Made by a program: the position numbers and the translations under genes
Source: Adiantum capillus-veneris
Taxonomy: Eukaryota > Streptophyta > Polypodiopsida > Polypodiales > Pteridaceae
Length of the DNA stretch: 64,000 nucleotides
Assembly (NCBI GenBank): GCA_014529385.2
Contig: CM043964.1
Coordinates: forward strand, 129,980,920-130,044,919
Reading direction: 5' to 3'
Notes under the pieces: model-generated
What the model saw: only the letters and a program-made list of their open reading frames with translations
Databases searched by the model: none
Told to the model about the DNA's origin: nothing
Part shown: piece after piece, positions 33,113 through 44,312 of the stretch
How the letters are laid out: every line of letters starts with the position of its first letter
Numbering within the stretch: the stretch's first letter is position 1

Positions 33113-33535
33113 GAGGTGCTCTTACTTGGTCACTTCCAACTCAAGCAGTGTCTATGAACCTCTATAGGGAGTGTAAGTGTTGATAAGATACAGACCCTTA
33201 GTATAGACTTAAAAAGGCAAGAACTTGAAAAATCACAGCTTGTTTGGAGGGTCACCTTGATGAACACGGGGAATTTCAAACTCTCCGAGAAAACCTTTTC
33301 AAGCAATCATAAAAGCAAGAAAAACCCAAAAAGATACATATAGAACTTAAATCATAAAAGGAAACATTTAGCATCAAATTACATATTATCTATCTATCCT
33401 TGTTCCTCCTCTCGCATTCCTCATGGAAACTTCAATCATCCACCCTTATATTAACTCCTTGATTATCCAAGGCTATTCTCCCTTCCTCGAAGCATGACTG
33501 GTGGTCATAGGTAGTCAAGCCATGGTCGTTTCTTT

Positions 33536-33577
33536 GGGGGGGGGGGGGGGGGGGGGGGGGGAGAGGGAGAGAGAGAG
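33536..33577. repeat. Poly(G) followed by (GA)n, copy 2
   Basis: About 26 G and an interrupted GA tract, the counterpart of 5590-5639. Length difference shows fast slippage. Confidence 0.95.
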
Positions 33578-35059
33578 TGCATGCATGCGTACACTTTGTT
33601 GTGGAGGGGGGAGGGGGGTTTCTCAATACATAATATTATGGCAATTGCTTAATGGGAGAGATGATTTTTTCAAAAACAAAGTCTTGTCAAGAAATGCCTA
33701 ATTCAGGGAACTTATAGAAGAAGTAGAGTTGGTAGAGCTTATTTGCAGGTTGGAGTCAATATGAGCAATGTGTGTTTGTAGTCTTTGGTTCTAGATTGTA
33801 TCTTATTGAAATTGTAGATAAATGTTTTTCATGGGTGACTCCATTTTTTCTAGCTCTCAAAAAGGATGTTTCAACTTACAATCATGACACTTGAGAAAAA
33901 AAGAGGAATAGAAAAATTTCCTCCACATACTTGAAAAGAATAGTGTGAAAACATTAAAGAAATTATTAAATTTTCAAGACTTTTATAAATGTCATTGAAA
34001 GGAACTTTGTATTTTCAAGAAAGACTTTTTTGTTGGTCACTTAAGTGTAGTCAAACCCCTTTTGAACAGATGTAATAGCAGCCAAAAGGCATTTACAATT
34101 TGCACAAAACCTCACAAATCTAAGTGCACATAAATAAAGCAATTGTTTCCTATATAGCCAAAATGGAATGTACTAGTGAAGTTTCACAATTTTGGTTACA
34201 TTTTTGAGTTCTTCTTGGCTTGTTTTTACAACATTTAAACTTTTCATCTTCTCCCCTTGTCTCCCTCTCTCTCTCTCTCTCTTTAAGGTTTGACTAATTT
34301 TGAAAAAACCTATCCTATTGTAGGGGACTGCCTTATCATTCCATCTACAATGCACGTATTCTCAACAGCCCAATCTGAAGATATGAAAGAGCACCACATT
34401 TGCTATGAATGGCACAAAAGTTGTGATATACTGCAAAAGTGAACAATGAATTGGGTGCAACAGCATCCACAATAATTCGATCGACATATTCACCCTTGTT
34501 AGCATCTCTACCTTCTCGGTGGGAGGATGATGTACCATGCCCAGAGGGCTTCAACATATTTCTCTCTTATTTTAAGACTCTTACAAGATTGCGCCACCCA
34601 AGGATATGCAACATCTTGGCTCGTTTCCTATGGCTCCCTTTGACTTTTCCGTTGTCCTCATGTTAGAGCATCTTCACTTCCTTGTGGAGTTGTCCCACCT
34701 ACCCTATATATGTGATGCTCTATTTTGTAGAATGTGAACAAAGTGAAATCCCAGTGTGCACCTACCTTAGCACCCCACAAGGTATCCACCTCCAAGGGGT
34801 TACTGGGTTAATGTTTGCTACAACTAACAACATTGTGCCACTTTGGAAAAGGGAAATATCAGAGTCCCTAGATTCATTAACAGATTTTGTTTTGAAGGGG
34901 TTGAGCAAGGAAAGTCTAGAAACCATTTGGAGAAACACTAGCTAAGGCCAGAGGGTCCTCAAGTTCAACCGTCATCATTTCACCAGCTATAAACAAAACC
35001 CTTATAGAAAACTCTCTCAAAGAGTCCGTGCCGACATGGACTCTTTCAGACAGTATCAG

Positions 35060-35127
<68 letters not shown>

Positions 35128-35211
35128 CTCATCTTGCTGATAGCTACGAGCTAGCTACTACTCCCCTCCATTCATGAGCTGTTGAGCTAGCGATTGTAGC
35201 CTTTAGTGTCC

Positions 35212-35313
<102 letters not shown>

Positions 35314-35676
35314 GACGTACTACCTTTTCTGACAAAAAGCCCTCCAAGGACACGAGGTGAGTTCTAAGGGCCAGCAAATAGCAACCACTCGAGCTTGAAC
35401 CTCTAGTAATCAATTATGGAGTTTACAAAATTCTCTCTTTGGGGAGTGAACATCCTCCAAGTGCATGCTACACGGGTATGTATTGAAAACAGATTTGATG
35501 TGCAAGCAAGCCATCCTTCGTGACTGCAGACCCCCGCCTACTTCTCATCTTGGCAGCCCCAATTCTTTGTAGCGTGCGGCCACCCCTCTAGAGGATAACC
35601 TGTGCAATCTATGTGTATCAGACAAGCAGACGAGAAGAAGAAGAAGAAGAAGAGAGTTTTAACGAAGATGTAGCCG

Positions 35677-35787
<111 letters not shown>

Positions 35788-36113
35788 TATATGCAACATG
35801 GGAAAATTATGGCTAAAATTGCAGGTGATGATGCCGAGTGCGTGGTATCGTAGACTAAAGATGGAGCTGTGCATGCTCAAGTGCAGGCCCTCACCAACAA
35901 GGCGCCATCAACTACAAACGATAGTCCTCTCAGTGCAAGCAGAAAGCAGCTATGAGGTAAAGTTTGTTGGGATCTCTTATGCGGGAGAGGGCAGTGTACA
36001 CAAGACCGTGATTCGAATGCTGGTTGGATCGAAAGCCAAGGTGTCTAGTGTTAAGCCTTGTGCACGGTGTATGGTTCTAACAACTGTCTGCGGGTTGAAT
36101 TGGGAATTGTGTT

Positions 36114-36144
36114 CTAGTAATAGTGTTTAGGAAGTTCTTTCCTA
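36114..36144 (-). other. Candidate Helitron 3-prime terminus: hairpin plus CTAG
   Basis: On the element strand a hairpin (TAGGAA, 5-base loop, TTCCTA; plus coordinates 36128-36144) is followed after 10 bases by CTAG (36114-36117). This matches the hairpin, ~10 nt spacer and CTRR of Helitrons. The next base is A, not the expected T, so the target site does not fit perfectly. Confidence 0.4.
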
Positions 36145-36237
36145 TTTGAAACTCACGTGTTATTTTTTGGATTGGTGTCCATTGTCTATCTATTGATGTA
36201 ATGTGTAGTTGTTGGTTTTCATATCTAGTTTTTTAGC

Positions 36238-37610
36238 CTACTTTAGTGGTTTGAAAGTGAATCCAGGTGGTTTTGTCGTGGAGTTTTGTGTTACTGCTTT
36301 GAATATACCACCGGCTCCATTGACTAGGCCATCTAGAATGTCAATGTTTCTAGCACAAAGTTCTACAATTAGTCCTGGTTTCAAGTGAAGTTTTTTGTGA
36401 AGGCCTGCTGTCACTTTTGGATCTATCGGTATTTGAATAGTTTTGCTGCAATTTTTTGCCCTTGTGTCTTGTGCTTCAATAAATAGTGGTGTCCCTATGG
36501 TAGTGTTGAAAATATGTTGGTTGTGTAGGTCTTTATCTTTGTTCGCATAATAAAGGTGGGAGACCATGGCTAGATGAGGTACTGTGCGCATGTAATGTGT
36601 ATTGAGGTACAAAATGTCTTCGTTTGTGTGTTTTGAAACGCGTATCCTGTTGAGTATGTCGATAAATGTCTTGTTAGTTTGTATCATGGTGCATGTTAAC
36701 TCATAGCACTTCATGCGGTCATGCCAGAAAGAGGGTGAGATAGCTTCGAGCAACTGAGGTTTTCTGGAGAAAATCCAAGAGGCACGTACTAAACTAGCTT
36801 GCAAAGATCACCGCACAAGACAACATCAACACCACCAAATGGAAGGTTGTGGTTTTTTTTAATGGCACATAGGCGAGAGTCAGCCATAGCGAAGATGTTG
36901 GTTCCAATCATTGAGAATTCATAAAAAACGGCTAGCTGTAGGTCTCGATAAAGCAGTCGTAGTTCATTCAACCTCTCAGGCAATGGGGAAGTATTAGATG
37001 ATGTGAGTAGTGGCAAGTGGAGGGCCAAGTGGATAGTGGTTCCACCAATGTTGAAAGTAGTCTTGCCCGTGTATGCCATTAGCAAAGCTTTTGTAGTTGT
37101 TGGGCTAGAATGGGATCTATGGTTATAGAAACGTAGAAGTCCTTGTACAATCAAAAGGAGGGTGAAACTTTTTCCTATGCCTGCACCTTCAGTCAGGAAA
37201 ATATGGATTGGTTCTGTGGGAAATATATGTTTTTTTAGCATAATATCATCGAATATTAGCCTTTGTTGGGGGTTAAGCAGTAGAATGCTCTTATAATACA
37301 TATAGTTTGGTTGCAGTAGTATTTTTATGGTTGGCATAGTGTGTGTATGCAGTTGGTGGTGTTGGATATTTAGGTCTTGTGTGATGTCAGCATGAATATG
37401 GGAGGAGATATTAGATAGTGTTGTAGATGTCGAAGGTGAACTGGTGCCTAATGAGTTGGTGTTAAGGTTGTCTTTCACTACTGTGGTTTTGTTATATTTA
37501 GATTCATTTGTATAAATGATAGGTTTATTTTGATTGTATATATCTTTCCATGTGATTCCATCTGTTAGATGTTGAGTTTCATTATTATCCATGGTAGAAA
37601 TAGAAGACAT
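36238..37610 (-). pseudogene. PIF1-type helicase of the Helitron, frameshifted
   Basis: The first frame (37610-36789, 273 aa) has LNPQQRLIFD, a Walker A-like EGAGIGKSF (residues 141-149; the canonical GGAGTGKS is altered), TGKTTFNIGGTTIH and YEFSMIG, where the Walker B DE has become YE. PFGGVDVVLCGDLCKL follows. A frameshift in the 16-base overlap leads to the second frame (36804-36238, 188 aa) with FWHDRMKCYEL, FIDILNRIR and DGLVNGAGGIF, the later PIF1 motifs. A PIF1 helicase unwinds DNA during rolling-circle transposition. Altered Walker motifs and the shift make this copy dead. Confidence 0.85.
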
Positions 37611-37632
37611 TGTTCTCTATAATAATTATCTG

Positions 37633-37637
37633 GATTT
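37633..37637. repeat. Left target duplication of the copia element (GATTT, imperfect)
   Basis: GATTT before the left LTR compares with GATTC after the right LTR (40984-40988). Four of five bases agree, which suits a 5-bp duplication with one later change. Confidence 0.55.
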
Positions 37638-37864
37638 TGTTACCATATACATGTGGTAGTGATGTGTGTGAACACACTAGGACTGCCGGGGCATTTTTTC
37701 CCTTCTTAAGAGGTTTTTTCCCCCGTGCATTGTATATACGCCCATCACTCTAGGGCTAACGATCTTTCCATTGCACACTAAGTAACATACTCTCTATTGT
37801 GTGCCTTGAGCTTCCTTCGTCTTCTCCAAGCTGTGTGTGTTTCTCTGCAACCCTAATTCCAACA
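37638..37864 (+). repeat. Copia 5-prime LTR (227 bp)
   Basis: Begins TGTTACCATATACATG and ends CTAATTCCAACA. It is repeated at 40757-40983. Confidence 0.95.
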
Positions 37865-38008
37865 ACTGGATAAGAGGCGTTGTTGGCACAAGTGACTGAA
37901 TTCCCATGAGGGACAGACTCGAGAGAGGTAAACAATTCACGATGTGAGGTAATGTGCTTTGTAGCACCACTGTCGAAATACCACACATGTGAATCTGCAG
38001 CAACTGAC
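37865..38008 (-). pseudogene. Inverted protease fragment of the copia element
   Basis: Read on the minus strand, opposite to the rest of the element, this gives SHVWYFDSGATKHITSH, the copia protease active site (D-S-G-A), followed by the CANNASYPVVGI block. The protease sense then runs into the antisense of the LTR end. The shared TGTTGGAATT at the joint is microhomology. About 144 bases are inverted. The TGGATAAGAGGC at 37867 is part of this fragment and only resembles a PBS. Confidence 0.75.
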
Positions 38009-40681
38009 AAACATGTTTGTGAAGGCTGTATTCTGGGTACAATGCAGCGTTCTAAGTTTCCAAAGGATGGTTCAGTTAGGGCCACATGCAGGTTGCAGCT
38101 TGTGCATAGTGATGTTTGTGGGCCCATGAAAACTCCGTCCTTGGGCAATTACCTGTACTTCGTGACTTTCATTGATGATTACTCCAGGCATGCATGGGTA
38201 TTTCCGCTTAAAGCGAAGTCCGAAGTTTTTATGTGCTTCAAACAATTTTTGGCTATGGCTGAAAATGTCTCAAAATGTACTATGGGCACCCTCCGTTCCG
38301 ATCGAGGGGGGGAGTATATGTCTCATGAATTTAATGCATTTCTGGCTAGTCGTGGGATAAAGCACCAATGTACAGTGCCTTATACACCTCAGCAAAATGG
38401 TGTTGCTGAGAGGAAAAACAGGTCACTAATGGAAATGGCACGATGTATGGTCAAAAGTCAAGCTTTGCCGCATTCTTTTTGGCTTGAGGCCATCATGTGT
38501 GCCACTTATGTACTTAACAGGTGTCCTACGAAAGCTTTGCAGTCTATTACTCCATATGAAGCATGGCATGATAGAAAGCCTTCTATTGAGCACATGCGTG
38601 TTTTTGGCTGTTTGGCATATGCTTTGGTGCCACAAGTGCAGCGCAGAAAATTGGATGATAAGGCTGTCAAATGTATTTTTGTTGGTTATAGTGCTGAAAG
38701 CAAAGGTTACAGGTTGTATCATCCGCAAACAAAACGTATTCTGGTTTCACGAGATGTAGTGTTTGTGGAAGACTCTGTTCAGCCCTTGCTGTCATGTACT
38801 AGAGACAGTAATGTAAGCTCACAGGACATTTATGACACTTTTTTGCCTCTTTTCAGTGGTGGAAATACGAATGTAAGTTCCAATGAGGCAAATGTACAGC
38901 CTATGGGGGTTTCTAAAAATGTTTTAGAACAGCCTATTACTGATGCAGATGTACATGATGTACTTGATGAGGAAAGGGCTGAAAATGAGCAGGCTAGAGG
39001 TATGCCAAAATGGCTGGTGCACACTTTGCGTGACAGTAAATTGGATGCACCTTTATCTAGTCGTACTCGTTCAAGCTCTCGCCATGCATCTTATGCATCA
39101 GATTGTTATGCTTTGGCTGTGTCTAGTTTACATGATGTTGAGGAGCCTCTGTCTTTTGATGAAGCACAGAATTCAGAAAATTGGATTGCTGCCATGAAAT
39201 CACAATATGATGCACTTATAGAGAATGACACATGGACTTTATGTGATTTGCCTCTTGGCAAAAAGGCCATTGGTACGAAGTGGGTTTACAAGTTGAAACG
39301 CAAGCCAGATGGTGAGATCGATCGCCATAAGGCTCGGCTTGTTGCAAAGGGTTATGCACAACAAAAAGGCATAGATTATGAAGAGACTTTTTCTCCCACT
39401 TGTCGTATGACTACTGTACGTTTTCTATGTGCATTGGCAGCTCATTTTGGTTGGGATGTACATCAATCAGACATTGTTACTGCTTTCTTGAATGGTGACA
39501 TATTTGAGGAAGTTTATGTAACGCAGCCTCGCGGTTTTGTCATAAAAGGACAAGAGGACAAAGTGTGCAAATGTCAGAAGGCTTTGTATGGGTTGAAGCA
39601 ATCTCCTCGTGCTTGGTATGAGAAAGCTGACACTCATTTGGTTAAACGAGGCTTTCGTAACAGTCCAACAGAAAGCACATTGTATGTAAAGCGTGAGGAT
39701 GATGTATTTCTCATTGTGGTTCTTTATGTTGATGATTTGCTGATCACTGGACCAAATGAGAGACATATTGCTGAATTTAAGGCTGATTTGAATGCTACTT
39801 TCAAGATGAAAGATTTGGGGCTGTTGCATCATTACTTGGGTATACAGTTTAAGCAGTGTGATGGTGGTATTGCCTTGTGTCAGAAAAGTTACATAGAGAC
39901 ATTGCTATGTAAGTTTGGACTTGAGGATTGCAAACCTATTGCCACTCCCATGGAAACAGGTTTGAAGTTGAGTCTACATGATGCTGGCGATCCTGCTGAT
40001 GTCACTCTTTACCAAACTGCTGTTGGCTGCCTCATTTATGTATGCAACACGAGGCCAGATATTAAGTTTGCAGTCTCGCAGGTCAGCAGATTTATGCATA
40101 GCTCAGGGTCTAAGCATTGGCAGGCTGTCAAGAGGATTTTCCGCTACCTTAGTGGCACTTTACATCTTGGCTTGTTTTATCCCAAGGGGGGATCATTGCC
40201 GCCAGACTTACATGCTTTTTCGGACTCAGATTGGGCTAGTTGTTTTGACACGCGAGTGTCCACAAGTGGTTTTTGTTTCATGCTTGGCAGTTCATGTATA
40301 TCATGGTTGAGCAAGAAGCAACCTACTGTGGCCACTTCGAGTTGTGAGGCTGAGTACAGGGCAGTCTTCACAGCTACGGTTGAGTGTGTATGGCTCAGAC
40401 GCCTTATGGCTGACTTGGGTGTTGGACAAAACACTGCCAACACTATCTACACTGACAGTCAGAGCGCATTGGCAGTTGCGAGGAACCCAGTTTTTCATGC
40501 TCGCACAAAGCACATTGAGGTGCATTACCACTATGTCAGGGAGAGGCTCTCAGCAGGAGAGATCAGCTTGGCTTATGTGCCAACACAGGACAACCTTGCA
40601 GATCTTTTCACAAAGGCATTGTCTCGTGAGAAGCTTGAAGCTTTCCGCAAAGCTTTGGGCTTACTCCCCTTTGTGGACTGA
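37952..40681 (+). CDS. Copia integrase, reverse transcriptase and RNase H (909 aa open frame)
   Basis: True copia sequence begins near residue 20 (HVCEGCILG, the integrase zinc region); the first ~19 codons read through the inverted protease fragment and are spurious. Integrase: LVHSDVCGPM, RSDRGGEY (115-122) and NGVAERKN (149-156) supply the D, D and E. Reverse transcriptase: TKWVYKLKRKPDGEIDRHKA, SDIVTAFLNGD and YVDDLL (592-597). RNase H: FSDSDWASC, ATSSCEAEYRA, YTDSQSALAVA and NLADLFTKAL near the end. The frame is unbroken over 2.7 kb, consistent with a recent insertion, although the element lacks gag and an intact protease. Confidence 0.92.
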   Translation: MCFVAPLSKYHTCESAATDKHVCEGCILGTMQRSKFPKDGSVRATCRLQLVHSDVCGPMKTPSLGNYLYFVTFIDDYSRHAWVFPLKAKSEVFMCFKQFLAMAENVSKCTMGTLRSDRGGEYMSHEFNAFLASRGIKHQCTVPYTPQQNGVAERKNRSLMEMARCMVKSQALPHSFWLEAIMCATYVLNRCPTKALQSITPYEAWHDRKPSIEHMRVFGCLAYALVPQVQRRKLDDKAVKCIFVGYSAESKGYRLYHPQTKRILVSRDVVFVEDSVQPLLSCTRDSNVSSQDIYDTFLPLFSGGNTNVSSNEANVQPMGVSKNVLEQPITDADVHDVLDEERAENEQARGMPKWLVHTLRDSKLDAPLSSRTRSSSRHASYASDCYALAVSSLHDVEEPLSFDEAQNSENWIAAMKSQYDALIENDTWTLCDLPLGKKAIGTKWVYKLKRKPDGEIDRHKARLVAKGYAQQKGIDYEETFSPTCRMTTVRFLCALAAHFGWDVHQSDIVTAFLNGDIFEEVYVTQPRGFVIKGQEDKVCKCQKALYGLKQSPRAWYEKADTHLVKRGFRNSPTESTLYVKREDDVFLIVVLYVDDLLITGPNERHIAEFKADLNATFKMKDLGLLHHYLGIQFKQCDGGIALCQKSYIETLLCKFGLEDCKPIATPMETGLKLSLHDAGDPADVTLYQTAVGCLIYVCNTRPDIKFAVSQVSRFMHSSGSKHWQAVKRIFRYLSGTLHLGLFYPKGGSLPPDLHAFSDSDWASCFDTRVSTSGFCFMLGSSCISWLSKKQPTVATSSCEAEYRAVFTATVECVWLRRLMADLGVGQNTANTIYTDSQSALAVARNPVFHARTKHIEVHYHYVRERLSAGEISLAYVPTQDNLADLFTKALSREKLEAFRKALGLLPFVD

Positions 40682-40746
40682 TCCTGTCCTCAGGGCATGG
40701 CACTTCCCTTTACTCATTTGCCAGCTCTCGTTCACCGCATCACTCC

Positions 40747-40756
40747 AGGGGGGATT
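40747..40756 (+). other. Copia polypurine tract
   Basis: AGGGGGGATT lies directly before the right LTR, the expected plus-strand primer site. Confidence 0.7.
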
Positions 40757-40983
40757 TGTTACCATATACATGTGGTAGTGATGTGTGTGAACACACTAGG
40801 ACTGCCGGGGCATTTTTTCCCTCCTTAGGAGGTTTTTTCCCCCGTGCATTGTATATACGCCCATCACTCTAGGGCTAACGATCTTTCCATTGCACACTAA
40901 GTAACATACTCTCTATTGTGTGCCTTGAGCTTCCTTCGTCTTCTCCAATCTGTGTGTGTTTCTCTGCAACCCTAATTCCAACA
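40757..40983 (+). repeat. Copia 3-prime LTR (227 bp)
   Basis: Matches the left LTR except for about three substitutions (for example CCTCCTTAGGAGG against CCTTCTTAAGAGG). GATTC follows as right target duplication. Confidence 0.95.
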
Positions 40984-41331
40984 GATTCTTTGCGGCATTA
41001 TATTTGACATATCATATAATTTTTTGTTTGGTACGTTTTTTATATGTGTTGCTTGTTGTATTGTATGTGGAGGCAAATTCTGCCAATGATATAGCATTGA
41101 GCTGGGCAAGACGTGTACAGTATTTGTGTATGCTTGTCTCGTAAAAGATTTTTGTGCTAGTCGGGTCTATGTTTTGTAGGAGGTGTTTTCACTTGAGAAG
41201 CATTGTTCTCTCGTGGGAAGGGTTTGTGTTATTGAACATAGATTCTCGAGTTGCGTTGTAGAGAGGTAGGGAAAGTGCAATTTATATTGCTTGTTGTGAG
41301 CTTATTTGTTGTGTGTTTAGTATTGTGTTTC

Positions 41332-42652
41332 CTATTTTCGAAGTCTATCAAATGTAGTTGCATTGTTTTCAATGCAAGAGTCAAATTTTTCTTTGATTGC
41401 TTTGATGAGTGTGTTATCAAATTTTGTTATATATGAGGTGCAATAGGTAGCTGCTCCATGTGCATTTAAAATGTATTGTATATCTGAATTTTCATCCCAT
41501 AGTTTTGAAATGGTTGGATTGAAATTATTTTTGTAAATATCTTTGATATTTATTTTCAACAAAAGTGTTGGGCATGAGATTGTGGATGATATAGCTTTGA
41601 TGTAATCCTCAAATCGAAGGTCCATAGATAGGAACCACTGTTCGAATGTAATATTTGCTTTATAATCTAGTAGTAGTAGATTATCTTTGATTTGTTTGTG
41701 TTTCTTTCTTTTGTATTGGATATTGTTATGTGGAGAACGGCTAGGTTCTAAAATCATAGTGAAAGGCATTGGGTAGCGAGGAAAGTCAAAGCGGCATCCC
41801 TTTCGTTTTTTGAAGCAAGGCTTCATATGCTTGTGTGTTTGAATTTCTTGTAAATCTACAGAAAGAAGCATGGAGTTAGTTGTTGTGTACTTATCAATGA
41901 AATCTACAACATCTTTGTTGGGATCTTTCCCATATATAGGAGCATTTTCTATCCATAGTAGCCCATGATCATGCTGGCTACCTCGGCTCTAAAACTCGGT
42001 TACAAAAAAGTAACCTTTGAGTTGTCCTAATATGGTTATATCCTTGGCTAGCAATTTCTTCATCCCGTTAAACGGGCTCAAGTAAAAGCGGGTTGTTGTT
42101 ACAGGGTCGGCTCGGACCAAATCTTGTATGTATGACACATCTCTTTGTGTGCTTGCACGCATGATGGGATTGAGCTTAGTAAGTGCTCTAATCAAAGGCT
42201 TCCAACGTTTCTCAGCCGCCGCAGAAAATGTAATGAAGAATGTTGGTGGTCCAAGTTGTCTAATCATAGCGAAGGCAAAAAAAAAAATGTTTTTCCTTGT
42301 AGTCAGGTGATGTTCGCAATGCCTCAAAGTCATGATATCCAAGTTGGGAAGACAAGACCTTCTCAATGTTAGTATCTCCAACAACTTGTGCGGCCACTAG
42401 TGTATTGTGTTTTAGCTTGCCTTTGCGCATACGGATCCAAATGGACCCAAGGATCTTTTGAGTCATTACTTTGACTGTTTTGAAAAAAAGATTCTCTAAA
42501 TTTAGTGAGAACCTTCTATTACTGTGCATAAGCTCCCATTGAGCCATATGTTGATATTTATGCTTAGCAAGTGTATGGTATTTATGGGTCTCACCATAGA
42601 AAATAGTAGGGAAACTAAGTTCTTCATAGTATTCATCTTTGAAAATACTCAA
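41332..42652 (-). pseudogene. Helitron Rep (HUH endonuclease) region, with stops and frameshifts
   Basis: Frames 42652-42260 and 42384-41989 overlap with a shift. They hold FPTIFYGETHKYHTLAKHKY and PTFFITFSAAAEKRWKPL, both typical of the Helitron_like_N domain. A TAG at 41989-41991 comes just before SRGSQHDHGLLW; the HDH codons at 41965-41973 are the metal-binding HUH motif. The frame 41871-41332 continues with QTHKHMKPC, CRFDFPRYP, DIQYILNAHG and YCTSYITKF, in which two Tyr four apart are the catalytic pair that nicks DNA. The protein should start rolling-circle transposition. The copia insertion lies between this part and the helicase. Confidence 0.85.
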
Positions 42653-42675
42653 AGGACTATTTCCCTCGGCAGGAG

Positions 42676-43338
42676 CTACAAAGAAGATTTTGTCATGTGA
42701 TCCACTACTTGTTGTGATGACTCAATTCCATGGAGCATGACATCTATAGCTAGATCATCTTCTTCTGATGGTTGATTATTGTCGGCAAAATCATCAGGCA
42801 AAGGACAATGAAGACTATGGAAGTGGCTTAGCCACTCGCTATTCAGAGTATTTTTTTTGTTCTTGTATAAAGATGTTTGCAATAGTTGAGCAGTTGCTTT
42901 CATTGTAAGCAATGGTCGAACAACCCCGAAAAGGTAGCAATGATTGTATTGTAGATGACGCTTAATACCCACTAGTATCGAGGCTTCATCATGAATAAAT
43001 CTTGGCAATATTTGTTGTGTTTTCCCCAAGGATGCCAGAACATTAACAACGCTACCTCGCAACCCAAATTGACCATCGTATGTAAGCTCCCTAATTTTGA
43101 CGAAAGGTAGCCTAGGACTTATAAGGTGGCTTTCTAAATGATTTAGCTTCTCTACTGTAGCCAAGGGAAGGTTGAATCCTATGGAATTCAATTGGGTGAG
43201 TAGTGCACCATGTTCTTGCCTTTTACGGCCGCATGAAGTGCAAACATAGTTTTCGTGTATCTCATTGTTTCTAGACCTCCCAAGTGCCGACCTACGCCCT
43301 TTTTTAGCTAATTGCAAAAAAACATTAAACGTCCACAT
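42676..43338 (-). pseudogene. DUF6570-like region of the Helitron protein
   Basis: A 220-aa frame with ISPRLPFVKIREL, GLRGSVVNVLA, QQILPRFIHDE and KRHLQYNHCYLFGVVRP, which follow the DUF6570 pattern found upstream of Helitron Rep domains. Cys pairs (YVCTSCGRKRQEHG) near its start and CYKCGRLMF just upstream suggest a zinc-binding region. It precedes the Rep part on the same strand with a short gap, so it is part of one Rep-helicase protein. Confidence 0.7.
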
Positions 43339-44114
43339 TTATAACATTGATATATAGGAACATCGTTCGCTGTTTCTATATATTGTTGTATAGCTTTTTT
43401 TGGTGGGGAGGCTTGTTCAATGTTTGTGTTGAAGGGAGCTAATGGGTGTAATTTTTTTTAATTTTTTTAATTTTTTGATGTTAGTGCACCTATTTCTAGC
43501 ATGGTTCTATCACCCAAGCATGCAAATTGCCTCACGATGGAGATAGGGAGTTCATTCGGTTGTTAGAGAAGCAAAGCTTTCAATGATTTCGTCTCATTTT
43601 TGTCCCAGGTACGATGCTTGCGTTTGCGTGAGCATCGGTTGTCCCCCAAGTAAAAAAATAGGTAACCACTTCTATCAGCAATGATGATTTTGTGCAATGT
43701 TGTTGGATCGGCTCCACTATTGAATGTTGTGTTTTTGGGTGAAGTTATTGGCACGCCGTAAATATGGACATCACATGCAATACTAAATCTAAAAAAGAAC
43801 ACATGGTTAATATCAAGCGCAATACCAATAGATGATGTATGGCTATTTAACACTTGGGTCAAAATGGAGGAATCATGTCTACTAGAAGCCAAATGCGCTA
43901 GAGAAGGTGTGATCATTGGCGTTTGTTCCAATGATACTCTCGCTGTGTCTATCATGATGTTGGTGATTTTTTGTAGTGACGAGCGCGACTTTATTATTTT
44001 ATTGAGCACGAGGAAAACATTATTATTCCGTGGGTGATTAGCAAGGAAAGCACTATCAATATTATTTTGAATGAGTTGTTCAAAAGATGCATTATGGTTG
44101 GTTGAGGAACCCAT
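43339..44114 (-). pseudogene. N-terminal region upstream of DUF6570, not recognised
   Basis: The frame 44114-43563 (183 aa) begins MGSSTNHNASFEQLIQ and ends with a basic stretch (GDNRCSRKRKHRTWDK). Between 43563 and 43338 the reading has stops, including a run around TTAAAAAAATTAAAAAAA. It may be the N-terminus of the Rep-helicase or a separate Helitron frame. No domain recognised. Confidence 0.4.
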
Positions 44115-44182
44115 GTACGTGCAATTTTCACCCCTCTTGGGCTATGGGGTGGAAGGAAGACAAGTAAATGGAGCACGCACAC

Positions 44183-44185
<3 letters not shown>

Positions 44186-44241
<56 letters not shown>
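44186..44241. repeat. (GA)n, 56 bp
   Basis: Pure dinucleotide tract between the Rep-helicase and RPA-like genes of the Helitron. Confidence 0.97.
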
Positions 44242-44244
<3 letters not shown>

Positions 44245-44312
44245 GAATTTACAAGATGAGCAATGGATGAAAGCAATATAATACAAAGAGTGTTTTTCTG
44301 TGAAACATCAAT

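Larger units (their letters stand above)
30877..34128. repeat. Segmental duplication, copy 2 (partner 2099-6187)
   Basis: Contains tandem units A-prime (30877-31745) and B-prime (31746-32460), then a junction at 32461-32505, then the gag remnant and the sequence shared with 4810-6187. At the junction the ~35-base block GGATAACGGAATTTGGGG... is inverted relative to copy 1, and about 1.1 kb of copy 1 is absent. The region 32930-34128 differs from copy 1 by few changes. Confidence 0.85.
37638..40983 (+). mobile_element. Young, rearranged Ty1/copia element (3.35 kb), gag lacking
   Basis: Two 227-bp LTRs (TGTTACC...CCAACA) flank a 2.9 kb interior. The LTRs differ at only about three positions by eye, so insertion was recent. 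The interior starts with a protease fragment in inverted orientation directly joined to the LTR end, then runs into integrase, reverse transcriptase and RNase H in one long open frame. No gag and no PBS are present, so this copy cannot copy itself. It is inserted in the Helitron Rep-helicase gene. Confidence 0.9.

Noticed and set aside
37867-37878. TGGATAAGAGGC just after the copia LTR as a primer binding site
   Set aside because: It resembles the initiator tRNA-Met site, but the bases belong to the inverted protease fragment (antisense of a SYPVVG-coding stretch), so the similarity is coincidental.
37756-38148. 130-aa minus-strand frame as a gene
   Set aside because: Only its middle is real protease sequence; the ends are antisense of integrase and of the LTR.
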